Part shown: positions 16,798 to 24,993 of the stretch, one piece after another | How the letters are laid out: each line of letters begins with the position of its first letter | Numbering within the stretch: position 1 is the stretch's first letter | NCBI GenBank assembly: GCA_002408125.1 | Contig: DHQO01000023.1 | Coordinates: forward strand, 248,001-312,000 | Source of the DNA: Hyphomonadaceae bacterium UBA5336 | GTDB lineage: Bacteria; Pseudomonadota; Alphaproteobacteria; Caulobacterales; Hyphomonadaceae | Length of the DNA stretch: 64,000 nt | Reading direction: 5' to 3' | Notes under the pieces: generated by a model | The model's database searches: none | Told to the model about the DNA's origin: nothing | The model's input: only the letters and a program-made list of their open reading frames with translations | Program-made: the position numbers and the translations under genes

Positions 16798-17478
16798 TCA
16801 GACATCGGCCCAGCGCCGGACAAGGTTGTGATAAATGCCGGTCAGCGCGACCAGGGAGGGATGGGCGGCATCGCCGGCGTGGATGGTCTGGATGCTCCTG
16901 TCGAGATCGTAGAGAAGCTCACGCTGGCCGATGTCGCGGACCATGCTCTGGATCCAGAAGAAGGAGGCCACGCGCGCGCCCCGCGTCACCGGCAGGACGC
17001 GGTGCAGGCTGGTGGACGGATACAGCACCATGCTGCCCGCCGGCTGTTTCACCGAATGCGTGCCATAGGTGTCGTCGATCACCAGTTCGCCGCCATCATA
17101 GTCTTCCGGTTCCGCCAGAAAGAGAGTCGCCGAGAGATCGGTGCGAATGCGGAAATCCTGACCCCGCACCGGCCGGATGGCATTGTCGACATGGTTGGCG
17201 AAGGCCTGACCCCCGGCATACCGGTTGAACAGCGGGGGGTAGACCTTGAGCGGCAGGGCCGCGGAAATGAAAACCGGGTTGGTCTGCAGGCGGTCGAGTA
17301 TGAAGTTGCCAGCCTTGCGCGCGGTCTCGCACCCATCTGCGAGCTGCGCATTGCGCTTTGCCTTCGCAGCCTGGGCGCCGGAGGTCTCATTCCCGTCAAC
17401 CCAGGTGCCAGAATCGATAAGGGCGCGGACCTCCGCGACCTCGTCCCTGGTCAGGATATCGGGGATATTGACGAGCAT
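16798..17478 (-). CDS. piuC: PKHD-type Fe(II)/2-oxoglutarate dioxygenase (PiuC/YbiX)
   Basis: A 226-residue cupin-fold dioxygenase. The iron facial triad is visible as His96-x-Asp98 (ANHVDNAI) and His159 (TSLHRVLPVTRG), with Arg169 for 2-oxoglutarate. PiuC/YbiX genes are classically found next to Fiu/PiuA catecholate siderophore receptors, and here the gene follows such a receptor by 63 bases. It is thought to modify or process an imported siderophore or a protein partner; the substrate is unsettled in the family. No signal peptide is visible, so it is cytoplasmic. Confidence 0.93.
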   Translation of the reverse strand: MLVNIPDILTRDEVAEVRALIDSGTWVDGNETSGAQAAKAKRNAQLADGCETARKAGNFILDRLQTNPVFISAALPLKVYPPLFNRYAGGQAFANHVDNAIRPVRGQDFRIRTDLSATLFLAEPEDYDGGELVIDDTYGTHSVKQPAGSMVLYPSTSLHRVLPVTRGARVASFFWIQSMVRDIGQRELLYDLDRSIQTIHAGDAAHPSLVALTGIYHNLVRRWADV

Positions 17479-17541
17479 TCCTGCGCCTCCGCATGGGGGT
17501 CGTGAGAGGCGGCACCATCATGGGCGCCGCCCCCAACGGAA

Positions 17542-19770
17542 TCAGTATTTGAACTTCAGGCTGCCAATGATGGAGCGACCCGGGGCAATCGTTGCCATGT
17601 GGGTCGTGTAAACCCGCTCATAGTAGCGCTCGTCAAACACATTGTTGACATTGAGTTGCAATAACCAGTTCTCGGTCAGGTCGTAGGACGCCATCGCGTC
17701 GAACCGCCAATACTCGTCCACGCTCTTTGTATTGGCCGTATTTCCGAACCGCTCGGACTGATAGCTCGCACCGCCGCCAATCTGCGCGCGGTCGCTGAGC
17801 AGGTTGTATGTCGTCCACAGCGTGAAGCTGTGCTCGGGCGTGTTCGGCAGTTGGTTGCCTTCGGTATCGCTATTGATCGGCCCGGCTTCGACGATCTCGG
17901 AGTCGAGATAGCTGTAGCCGGCGAAGATGCCCCAGTCCGGCGTGATGTTGCCGGCGGCGCTGAGCTCGATGCCCTGCGTGCGCTGCTCGCCGATTGCTTC
18001 CTGGGCACCACCGCGTCCGGGCTCGACCGTGACATGGGCATCGACGACTTCGGTGCGGAATATGGCGGCGTTCAGTGCGAGGTCCCCGGAGCCCGGGTCC
18101 CATTTCACGCCGACCTCATAGTTGCGGCTTGTCTGGGGTTTCAGGTCTTCATTGGCCGTGGAGATGTTTTCGCCGCCATCGCCCGCGGTCACGCCGGACG
18201 GGCTCGCCGAGGTCGCATAGGAGGCATAGATGCTGGTGTTGTAAGTCGGCTTGTAGTTCAGACCGGCTTGGTAGCTGACGATGGTTTCCGAGTTTGACAG
18301 GCCCGACGAGGTTTCAGTGTCGAAATCGTCGACGCGCACGCCGAGATTGAGCAACCATTTCTCCGACAGGGTGAGTGAGTCGAAGGCATAGATACCCACC
18401 GTATCGGCCGTCGTATTGGTCTGAGGGTTGGCGCTGATCGCGCCCGTCCAGGGATCGTTCGGATTGGGGTTGTAGAGATCGGTACAGTTGTAGCCGCTCG
18501 GTGCGCCGGCGCCGAACTGGTCACACCCGCCGCGCGGTATGGCAACGCCGCCCGGAGCGAGTTGCTCGACGGAGAAGGTGCCCCGGTCGGTGTCCTCGCT
18601 GGTGAATTCCAGGCCGGCTGAAAGGCTGTGGCTGATGCTCCCGGTCGAGAAATAGGCCGACAGGTCGGTCTGGTTCGACAGCGTGGTCGTTTCAGAGTTG
18701 CTGCTCTTCACGTTCCGGACGACCAGGCCATTGACCACATTGCCCTGGGAGTCATCGGGATTACTCGCGATATAGGCGTTCTCCGACACGGTGTAGCGCG
18801 TGATGTTGCGCAGGCGCACACTGTCGTTGAAGTCGTGCGAGATCTCGAATTGTCCGCTGTCGAGCTTTGTGTCGTGGAAGTCGCGGACGAGGAGACCGTA
18901 GAAATTATCCGGATCGATGCCCTCGACCGGCTTGCCGGTGACAGTATCCAGCGGGTGGCCATAATCGATGATGCCGTCCCCTTCATAGTGGGTGTAGCTG
19001 GCCGTTGCCTCGGTTGAAGGGCTGAACGTCCAGGTCGCGGTCGGCGCGATGCCCCAGCGGTCATCGTAAACCTCGTCCCGGCCCGGGACCCCGGCATCCT
19101 GCACCATGGCGCTGATGCGGAAGGCGAAGTTCTCGCTGACCGCATTGTTCACATCGATGGTGCCGCGCAGGTATTCCGCGTTTCCGGCCGCGAGGCTGCC
19201 GGCGAAGAAATCGTCCGGCTTGGCGGTCTTGGTTACCAGGTTGATGCTGCCGCCCGGCGCGCCGCGTCCGGCCAGTGGCCCGCTGGCGCCGCGCACGACC
19301 TCGACCTGTTCGAGATTGAAGGTGTCACGGGACTGGGCGCTGGAATCGCGCAGACCGTCCACCATGATACCGCTCGTGGATTCCTGGCCGCGAATGAAGG
19401 GGCGGTCGGCGAAGGGCTGGCCGCCTTCACCCATGGCCATGGTAATACCGGGAACGGTCCGCAGGGCTTCGACCAGCGTTGTGGAGGCGGTGTCCTCCAG
19501 CACTTCTTCCGTCACGATACTGACCGAGCGGGGCGTATCGAGGAGCGGCGCGGTGAATTTGGCGGAGTCCGGCTCGGCCTTGTAAGCCGGCGCTTCGGCC
19601 TCGATGGATACCTCATCGACTTCGACAGCCTGTTCCTGCGTCGGTTCGGTCGACTGTTCCTGCGCGTGCGCGGCACCCGGAAGGATGAAAAAGCTCATCG
19701 CTGTCGAGAGCAGGGCGCCCTGGGCCGCATGCGACCCCCAATTGCTCCGTCCCTGAGTGAGATCGGTCAT
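17542..19770 (-). CDS. TonB-dependent siderophore receptor, Fiu/PiuA-like
   Basis: A 742-residue outer-membrane receptor. It has a signal peptide (ALLSTAMSFFILPGAAHAQ), a plug with TPRSVSIVTEEVLED, LRTVPGITMAMGEGG, RPFIRGQES and GRGAPGGSINLVTK, then a 22-strand barrel ending with aromatic FKY. The plug sequence and the following piuC gene fit the Fiu/PiuA group for monomeric catecholate iron complexes. ATG at 19770 is chosen because AAGGAAG lies upstream; the open frame extends 21 codons further without a ribosome site. A perfect AATGCGA-N5-TCGCATT palindrome lies 40 bases before the start and a second AT-rich palindrome about 80 bases before it, indicating iron repression. Confidence 0.93.
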   Translation of the reverse strand: MTDLTQGRSNWGSHAAQGALLSTAMSFFILPGAAHAQEQSTEPTQEQAVEVDEVSIEAEAPAYKAEPDSAKFTAPLLDTPRSVSIVTEEVLEDTASTTLVEALRTVPGITMAMGEGGQPFADRPFIRGQESTSGIMVDGLRDSSAQSRDTFNLEQVEVVRGASGPLAGRGAPGGSINLVTKTAKPDDFFAGSLAAGNAEYLRGTIDVNNAVSENFAFRISAMVQDAGVPGRDEVYDDRWGIAPTATWTFSPSTEATASYTHYEGDGIIDYGHPLDTVTGKPVEGIDPDNFYGLLVRDFHDTKLDSGQFEISHDFNDSVRLRNITRYTVSENAYIASNPDDSQGNVVNGLVVRNVKSSNSETTTLSNQTDLSAYFSTGSISHSLSAGLEFTSEDTDRGTFSVEQLAPGGVAIPRGGCDQFGAGAPSGYNCTDLYNPNPNDPWTGAISANPQTNTTADTVGIYAFDSLTLSEKWLLNLGVRVDDFDTETSSGLSNSETIVSYQAGLNYKPTYNTSIYASYATSASPSGVTAGDGGENISTANEDLKPQTSRNYEVGVKWDPGSGDLALNAAIFRTEVVDAHVTVEPGRGGAQEAIGEQRTQGIELSAAGNITPDWGIFAGYSYLDSEIVEAGPINSDTEGNQLPNTPEHSFTLWTTYNLLSDRAQIGGGASYQSERFGNTANTKSVDEYWRFDAMASYDLTENWLLQLNVNNVFDERYYERVYTTHMATIAPGRSIIGSLKFKY

Positions 19771-19809
19771 GTTGTGTACTTCCTTGTCTGTCCCAATTGC
19801 ATTTATGAG

Positions 19810-19828
19810 AATGCGAGCTAATCGCATT
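19810..19828. promoter_or_regulatory. Iron-box-like palindrome, copy 1
   Basis: AATGCGAGCTAATCGCATT is a perfect 7-bp inverted repeat with a 5-base centre, 40 bases before the Fiu-like receptor start. Near-identical 19-mers occur before the PepSY gene (23011) and the receptor at 60120. The form resembles alphaproteobacterial Fur/Mur-type operators (TGCAA/TTGCA half sites). Confidence 0.7.
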
Positions 19829-19849
19829 ATCAATTGAACGCAACAGTAA

Positions 19850-19866
19850 TTGAGAATGATTCTTAA
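19850..19866. promoter_or_regulatory. Second palindrome, classical Fur-box-like
   Basis: TTGAGAATGATTCTTAA has a perfect AGAAT-G-ATTCT core and one mismatch in the outer arms. It resembles the GATAATGATAATCATTATC type of Fur box. It lies about 22 bases upstream of the first palindrome, between apbE and the receptor gene. Confidence 0.5.
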
Positions 19867-19912
19867 AAATGTGTCGAATGAGGATTCCCCGGCACGCTGG
19901 TGGCGGCTTGCC

Positions 19913-20851
19913 TCAATCCATCAACCGACGTGCGGCAGGGGAGAGCCAGGGCGCCTCTCCGGCCCAGAATCGGAACACTGCCTTCAGGTTGCGAGCCTTA
20001 GCCATTGCCGTGCCGCGCTCTCCACCAAGTGCAAACAGTGCCGTGACCCAGGCATCCGCGACAGCGCAGCATGGGTCCAGTACGCTGACGCTTGCCAACG
20101 TGCCGAGCGCGGTTTCCTCGCTTGCGGGCACGATATGAGAGACGGCTCCCCCGGATGTCCGCCGGGTCTGGCGGTAGGCACCGGATGTCGCGAGCGCGAG
20201 GTCGCACAGGCCCACACGCACGTTCTCTGAACGTCCGGCAGGGTCAAGATCGACCCACCATGGCAAGCCGTCGGGTTTGACGCCTCTTCCCACGAATTCG
20301 CCGCCGATCTCGGCCAGGAACTGGGTTACACCGAGTGAGGCCAGGGCATCGGCCATCCGGTCGACAGCATAGCCCTTCGCAATGCCGGAAAGATCCAGCT
20401 GAACGCCGCCGGGCTGGCGGAGCACATCGCATACAGGGTGGATGGCAGACCAGGCTTGCGGCCCTGTCAGCTGCGGGGTGTCCGGGGCCGACGCACCGGC
20501 CGGGCCGAATCCCCGGCGCGCGGTCTCACCGCCCAGGGTCGGATCGAATGCGCCATCGCTGTGATTGGCGATGTCGAGCGCCAGCGAAAGCACCTCGGAG
20601 AACTCGCGGCCAATCGGCAGCGCTTCGCCGGCCGGCAGGCTGTTGAAGCGGGAAATCTGGGACTCCGGCTCCCAGGTGCTCATCTGGGCGATGACCTGTT
20701 GGAAGACGTCCGTGACGGCTTCCAGCACCGCTGCCTCGCAAACAGCATCCGGCGCGCACCAGGCCAGCGACCAGTTCGTCCCCATCGTGATGCCGGACAA
20801 TCTCGTCCGCAGTTTCGCATCCGGGGCAGGCGTGGAGCTGCCCCGGTTCAT
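19913..20851 (-). CDS. apbE: FAD:protein FMN transferase (ApbE family)
   Basis: A 312-residue ApbE-type enzyme that moves FMN from FAD onto Ser/Thr of target proteins. It shows the family blocks MGTNWSLAW, QMSTWEPESQISRFNS, DLSGIAKGYAVDRMADALA, AEIGGEFVGRGVKPDG, the HIVPAS histidine and ADAWVTALFALGG with the Mg-binding Asp. No signal peptide or lipobox is visible at the N-terminus, unlike many ApbE lipoproteins, so it may act in the cytoplasm before export of the target. It ends the cluster PepSY-DUF2271-DUF4198-apbE (29 bases after DUF4198). Its likely substrate is a protein of the same cluster, with DUF2271 the best candidate. Confidence 0.9.
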   Translation of the reverse strand: MNRGSSTPAPDAKLRTRLSGITMGTNWSLAWCAPDAVCEAAVLEAVTDVFQQVIAQMSTWEPESQISRFNSLPAGEALPIGREFSEVLSLALDIANHSDGAFDPTLGGETARRGFGPAGASAPDTPQLTGPQAWSAIHPVCDVLRQPGGVQLDLSGIAKGYAVDRMADALASLGVTQFLAEIGGEFVGRGVKPDGLPWWVDLDPAGRSENVRVGLCDLALATSGAYRQTRRTSGGAVSHIVPASEETALGTLASVSVLDPCCAVADAWVTALFALGGERGTAMAKARNLKAVFRFWAGEAPWLSPAARRLMD

Positions 20852-20880
20852 GTCCTCAGGGATAAGGAGGATGGCCTCGT

Positions 20881-21696
20881 CTAGAATGGCAGGGCCTCGA
20901 ATGTCATGACATAGGAGGTCCGCGACGGGATCTCGCTCTCCTCAAACATGACCGTGCCTTCCGCCTCGGCGCTCAGCCAGTAGGGGCCGGGCTCTTCCGG
21001 AGTGAAGGTGATCTGGCCTTCTTCATCGCTCGTGAGCGTAACCATGCCGCCGCCATCGCGATAGCGGTCATTGCCGAGCACGACCTCGACTTCGATCCCG
21101 GCGGCGGGCGCGCCGTCCAGCGTAAAGCCGAAGCTGATTTCCTCGCCGGCGAACACATCATTGGGATGGGTGCTGGGCTGAAGCTCTAGGCCTTCACCCT
21201 CGATGGAGAACACCGTTTCTGTAGGGGCGCCGAGCGTGACGAAGGTCTCGATGCGGCGCACCGAGCGTGTGAGGCTCACCTCGGGTTTCTCGGCAATGCC
21301 TGCCTCGGCAAGGTCTTCCGCCGATCCGCGCCAGCGACGGCGCTCGCCATCCTCTTCCCAGCTTGCAAAAAAGCCCGCGCCGGCCGATCCGATCTTGTAG
21401 GTGCCCTGCTGGGTGAGCGGTATATCGAATACGGAGCGGTATTCGCCCGAGGCTGCGTCTTCGAGCGGGACATCCGACCCGTCCGGTGCCGTGACGCTGA
21501 CGGACTCAAGGCTCAGGGCGTGGTGGTTGGGGTAGAACAGGTCGTTGGAAATCGCCGCATCCACCGTGATGCGCTGGGCTTCGCCCGAGAGGGTGAAGGT
21601 GGAGGGCAGGATCCATGCGCGGTGCGCGCTGGCCTGGCCTGCCAGCAGCAGGCTGGTGGCTGCGAGGGCGGCTATGCGTCCGGTCATTCTTGTCAC
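20881..21696 (-). CDS. DUF4198-domain periplasmic protein
   Basis: A 271-residue exported protein: signal peptide (RIAALAATSLLLAGQASAH), then a DUF4198/NikM-like start HRAWILPSTFTLSG and beta-rich Ig-like repeats (GFTLDGAPAAGIEVEVVLG, FTPEEPGPYWLSAEAEG). DUF4198 proteins commonly accompany metal uptake genes and may bind metal through the mature N-terminal histidine. The GTG start at 21696 is supported by AAAGGAG about 7 bases upstream; an ATG three codons later is the alternative. It lies 32 bases after the DUF2271 gene in an iron-associated cluster. The precise function is unknown. Confidence 0.85.
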   Translation of the reverse strand: MTRMTGRIAALAATSLLLAGQASAHRAWILPSTFTLSGEAQRITVDAAISNDLFYPNHHALSLESVSVTAPDGSDVPLEDAASGEYRSVFDIPLTQQGTYKIGSAGAGFFASWEEDGERRRWRGSAEDLAEAGIAEKPEVSLTRSVRRIETFVTLGAPTETVFSIEGEGLELQPSTHPNDVFAGEEISFGFTLDGAPAAGIEVEVVLGNDRYRDGGGMVTLTSDEEGQITFTPEEPGPYWLSAEAEGTVMFEESEIPSRTSYVMTFEALPF

Positions 21697-21728
21697 GTTA
21701 TCTCTCCTTTGATGGCCCGTTTGCAGGC

Positions 21729-22259
21729 TCAGTTGCTGTCTTCGCTGATGATCTGGAGGCTGATCAGGCCGAGTTCGGTTTCGCCCTCGCCCGAAAGTGT
21801 CTCGGCCGGATCGAGCGGCCAGGAGAACGGGATGCTGACCATTTCCCGCCCGCCGACCTCGCGCACGGCCTCCACGACGAGCGTGTAGCTGCCGGGCTCC
21901 AGGTCCGCGAGCGGACCGGTTTCGGTATCCAGCACGATGTCATGGGTGCCAGGCGCCTGGGTCGGGCCGGAAATGCCGTCGGCGGGCATGTCCATCGACC
22001 GCCCCGCGCGGCGCCACCATTGGCGCAGATCCTTCAGCCAGGTTTCACCCTCGTCGCTGCTGCGTTGCTCAAGCTGGTACCAGACCGCCAGGTTGGCGGC
22101 CACGCTGTGATCCTCATTGGCAATCCAGGCCGCCACATAGGGCCGGTGATACTCGGCCACATTGAGCTGCGGGATGGTGATCTGGACATCCAGTTCGTCG
22201 GCAGCAGCCGGCATGGCGGCGACCGAAAGACTGGCAATGGTGAGAATGGCGCGCATCAA
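21729..22259 (-). CDS. DUF2271-domain periplasmic protein with flavinylation-like motif
   Basis: A 176-residue exported protein: signal peptide (residues 1-20, cleaved after AAA), then a DUF2271 domain with LDVQITIPQLN, YVAAWIANEDHSVAANLAVW, WWRRAGRSMD and a DGISGPTQAPGTHD segment at residues 94-107. The D-x-x-S-G-x-T pattern is similar to the FMN attachment motif of NqrC/RnfG (D-x-x-[ST]-G-A-[ST]), with Pro in place of Ala. Thr100 is therefore a candidate for covalent FMN added by the ApbE encoded in the same cluster. The gene lies six bases after the PepSY gene. A periplasmic electron-carrier role is an inference. Confidence 0.85.
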   Translation of the reverse strand: MMRAILTIASLSVAAMPAAADELDVQITIPQLNVAEYHRPYVAAWIANEDHSVAANLAVWYQLEQRSSDEGETWLKDLRQWWRRAGRSMDMPADGISGPTQAPGTHDIVLDTETGPLADLEPGSYTLVVEAVREVGGREMVSIPFSWPLDPAETLSGEGETELGLISLQIISEDSN

Positions 22260-22265
22260 TAAACC

Positions 22266-22961
22266 TCACAGATGAACGAAGATGATGAGTAAGAGGGCCG
22301 GGATCGCGAGGCCGCCAATGGCGATGGGCCAGGTCGAGGGCCGGCGTGCGGAATGGATCTGCAGCAGCCACAGGCCGGTCAGGCAGAACACAATGCAGGC
22401 AAGGGCGAAGAGGTCGAGGAACCAGCTCCAGGCGAAGCCGGTGTTCCGGCCCTTGTGAAGATCGTTGAGATAGGAGATCGCGCCGCGCGTGACAGATTCA
22501 TAGTAAACTTCGCCGGTGATCCGGTCGATGCTGATCCAGGCATCGCCGCCGGGCCGGGGCAGGGCGACATAGACGTCCACCTCGGTCCATTCCGGCGGCT
22601 CATTGCCGAGGCGAACGCCGATCTCACTGCGGATCGCACGCCGCACTTCGGCCGGAACCGGGCGGTCGTCCGCCGCGTCTTCTATAGCCGCCAGCGTCTC
22701 CAGCGCGGCAGCACCCAGCACCATGGTACGCTCCACCGTTTTGGGTGAGGCGGGGATCTGTCCGGCATGGTTGAGCGTGATGCCTGTGATCGCGAACAAC
22801 AGCATGCCGATCAGGCAGATCGCACCCGACATCCAGTGCCAGGTGCGCACCTGCCGCTTCCAGAATCCGATCGGAAACCAGCGCTCGCGTTTTGGCTTGG
22901 CAGGGGGCGTAGCAGGGCCTGCATCGTTGCGTAGGGGGTATTGGAAGAACTTCAAATGCAT
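22266..22961 (-). CDS. PepSY-associated membrane protein
   Basis: A 231-residue inner-membrane protein of the PepSY-associated type. After a cytoplasmic start, WHWMSGAICLIGMLLFAITG forms the first membrane helix with a histidine (WHW) suited to haem or metal. A periplasmic PepSY-like part follows (VYVALPRPGGDAWISIDRIT, GEVYYES, NDLHKGRN), then two more helices (SWFLDLFALACIVFCLTGLW; WPIAIGGLAIPALLLIIFVH). PepSY-TM proteins in iron loci are thought to move electrons across the membrane to reduce ferric complexes. It is the first gene of the cluster, with an iron-box-like palindrome 50 bases upstream. Confidence 0.87.
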   Translation of the reverse strand: MHLKFFQYPLRNDAGPATPPAKPKRERWFPIGFWKRQVRTWHWMSGAICLIGMLLFAITGITLNHAGQIPASPKTVERTMVLGAAALETLAAIEDAADDRPVPAEVRRAIRSEIGVRLGNEPPEWTEVDVYVALPRPGGDAWISIDRITGEVYYESVTRGAISYLNDLHKGRNTGFAWSWFLDLFALACIVFCLTGLWLLQIHSARRPSTWPIAIGGLAIPALLLIIFVHL

Positions 22962-23010
22962 GAACCGTTGAGATATCTGGGATCAAGGCATTTGCATGTA
23001 CTCAGCCGGA

Positions 23011-23029
23011 AATGCAAGTCATTCGCATT
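23011..23029. promoter_or_regulatory. Iron-box-like palindrome, copy 2
   Basis: AATGCAAGTCATTCGCATT shares the AATGCRA-N5-TCGCATT frame of copy 1, with one half-site mismatch. It lies 50 bases upstream of the PepSY gene and should control PepSY-DUF2271-DUF4198-apbE. It is about 100 bases from the bioD stop, so it is not a biotin operator. Confidence 0.65.
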
Positions 23030-23132
23030 CGCATGGTGGGATTGGACTGCAAAAAGATGCAGTCAGCAGAGTTGAATTATCAGTTCCAGGACTGGCGCGG
23101 TGCGAAGGCGCTCAGGCGATTATCCCGTCGCC

Positions 23133-23786
23133 TCAAGAGGCCGTTTCCCCGGACAAGCCGGCGCCATGGCGAACGGTGCGCCAGCTGACAGCCCGGAACA
23201 GGTCGACCTCCGCGCCGAGCGTTTCGGGCGCGGAGGAGGTCGGGTCGGGCTGTGAGATGACCAGTTCGGCAAGCTCAAGGCCGCGCGCGGACAGCGCATC
23301 AATGGCTGTGAGTGTATGCGAGACCGCGCCCAGATAAGGCGCCGCGACAAGCACGACCGGAAGGGCAAGATCGGCCATGAAGTCGAGTTGCAGGTGCGTG
23401 TCGGTCATGGGCGACATCACCCCGCCTGCGCCTTCGACCAGGATATGGTCGCTGCCAGCCGCAGCTATGGCCTCCCGCGTGAAGTCTAGGATTTCGTCAT
23501 AATCCTGTGACATGCCGGCCAGTCGCATTGCGACATTCGGCGCGAACGGGGCTTCGAACCGGTGACGGCAGATCCGGCTGACGGCGTCCGGCGTCACCTC
23601 CAGGCCGCACGCCGCAAGAAGCTGGCCGGCATCGGACGCTGCGAGTGCATCTTCCCCGAAGCCACTCATGACCGGCTTCAGCGCGGTGACGCTGTGGCCC
23701 GCACGGCGCAAGGTCTCGATCAGGCGTGACGAAACATAAGTCTTGCCGATCTCTGTTCCGATCGCCGTCACAAAACAGGCCTTCAT
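23133..23786 (-). CDS. bioD: Dethiobiotin synthetase
   Basis: A 217-residue ATP-dependent carboxylase that closes the ureido ring of dethiobiotin from 7,8-diaminopelargonate and CO2. The P-loop FVTAIGTEIGKTYVS (residues 5-19), the ALKPVMSGF lysine region, the HRFEAPFAPNVA block and the VEGAGGVMSPM loop are all present. It starts inside the bioF stop (four-base overlap) and is co-transcribed with bioF, divergently from bioA. bioB and bioC are not in the window. Confidence 0.95.
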   Translation of the reverse strand: MKACFVTAIGTEIGKTYVSSRLIETLRRAGHSVTALKPVMSGFGEDALAASDAGQLLAACGLEVTPDAVSRICRHRFEAPFAPNVAMRLAGMSQDYDEILDFTREAIAAAGSDHILVEGAGGVMSPMTDTHLQLDFMADLALPVVLVAAPYLGAVSHTLTAIDALSARGLELAELVISQPDPTSSAPETLGAEVDLFRAVSWRTVRHGAGLSGETAS

Positions 23787-24904
23787 GCGGCCAGTGCTTT
23801 CTTCAGGGCGTCCGCAAGGCCCTCAACATCTTCCTCGGAATGGCCGGTCGCAAAGGTGATACGCAAGCGAGAGGTCCCCTCCGGCACGGTGGGCGGGCGG
23901 ATGGCGGTGACAAGGTACCCGGCCGCTTCCAGTTCGGCGGAGACCGCCATGGCCCGCGCCTCGGCGCCGAGGATCATGGGGACGATCACACCGGGCGGAG
24001 GTGGCAGCTCCATCAGCGCGCAGAACCGGGCGGCATGCTCGCGGGCCTGCGCGCCTCGCTCGGGCTCGGCCTGCATGATCTCCAGTGCTTTCAGTGCGGA
24101 AGCGAGCACTGGCGGTGGCAGGCCTGTGGTGTAGACAAGGCTCCTTGCGCGGCTGACCAGGAGGTCGATCACCGGCGCCGGCCCGCAGACATAGCCGCCA
24201 TAGGCCCCGGCGGCCTTGGACAGTGTGCCCATCTGAATTTGGGCGGGATTGTCATGCGCCACCACACCGAGCCCATGTGCGTCATCGGTCATCAGCCAGG
24301 CCTCATGGGCCTCGCACAGGGCGCCGAGCTCGGCCAGCGGGGCGAGGTCGCCGTCCATGGAGAACACGGTTTCGGTCAGCATCAGGATCTGGCCCGGCGC
24401 ACCTTCCATCAACTCGGCCGCGTGGCCGGTATCATTGTGACGAAAGACCCGGATTTCTGCGCCGGAGAGCTGCGCGCCGGCATGCATGCAGGCATGGGAC
24501 AGCTCGTCCATCACGATGGTATCGCCCCGCCCGACCAGCGCCGGGATCGTCCCGACATTCGCCAGATAGCCTGAGCCGAACACCCGCGCGGCCGGCAGGC
24601 CTTTCATGCCGGCGAGCATGGCCTCCAGCTCTTCATTCAGCGGGCAATCCCCGGTGACGAGGCGCGAGGCGCCTGCGCCGCATCCCCATTCGCGCGCGGC
24701 GCGTGTGGCCGCTGCGATGACGCGCGGATCGCAGGACAGCGAGAGATAGTCATTGTCGCAGAAGGAAATGAACTCGCGACCCGCTCGCAAGGTACGCGCA
24801 CCGGCATGGCGCGCAGTCGGCTTCAGCGTCCGGCGACGCCCCGTGGCGTCAAGCCGCGCGAGGCGCGCTTCAGCATAGTCTGTCAGGCGTCCTATAGAAC
24901 TCAT
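23783..24904 (-). CDS. bioF: 8-amino-7-oxononanoate synthase
   Basis: A PLP enzyme of the alpha-oxoamine synthase family that condenses pimeloyl-ACP/CoA with alanine. The 373-residue protein shows FISFCDNDYLSLSCDPRV, GAGASRLVTGD, the DELSHACMHAGA region, MTDDAHGLG for cofactor binding and GTLSKAAGAYGGYV with the Schiff-base lysine. It is divergent from bioA with 89 bases between starts. I saw no clear BirA or BioR operator in that gap. Confidence 0.96.
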   Translation of the reverse strand: MSSIGRLTDYAEARLARLDATGRRRTLKPTARHAGARTLRAGREFISFCDNDYLSLSCDPRVIAAATRAAREWGCGAGASRLVTGDCPLNEELEAMLAGMKGLPAARVFGSGYLANVGTIPALVGRGDTIVMDELSHACMHAGAQLSGAEIRVFRHNDTGHAAELMEGAPGQILMLTETVFSMDGDLAPLAELGALCEAHEAWLMTDDAHGLGVVAHDNPAQIQMGTLSKAAGAYGGYVCGPAPVIDLLVSRARSLVYTTGLPPPVLASALKALEIMQAEPERGAQAREHAARFCALMELPPPPGVIVPMILGAEARAMAVSAELEAAGYLVTAIRPPTVPEGTSRLRITFATGHSEEDVEGLADALKKALAA

Positions 24905-24993
24905 ACAGCAGGGCTTTCTCGATTTGCGTCGCCTGCCGTCCTAATGGCATCGGGACAGGCTGCAACTCATTCCGCATGGGAGGAGCACGAAAC

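Noticed and set aside
15898..17505. Long plus-strand open frame (535 codons) across exbB and piuC
   Set aside because: It lies opposite exbD, exbB and the PKHD hydroxylase, all with clear family motifs; composition is the Arg/Gly/His-rich pattern of an antisense GC-rich frame.
17508..17531. GGCGGC/GCCGCC stem after the Fiu-like receptor as a terminator
   Set aside because: Short GC stem with a 12-base loop and no T tract; piuC and exbB follow closely, so termination here is unlikely.
24905..24993. BioR or BirA operator between bioF and bioA
   Set aside because: No TTATxxATAA-like or TTGTAAACC-like palindrome could be found in the 89-base gap.
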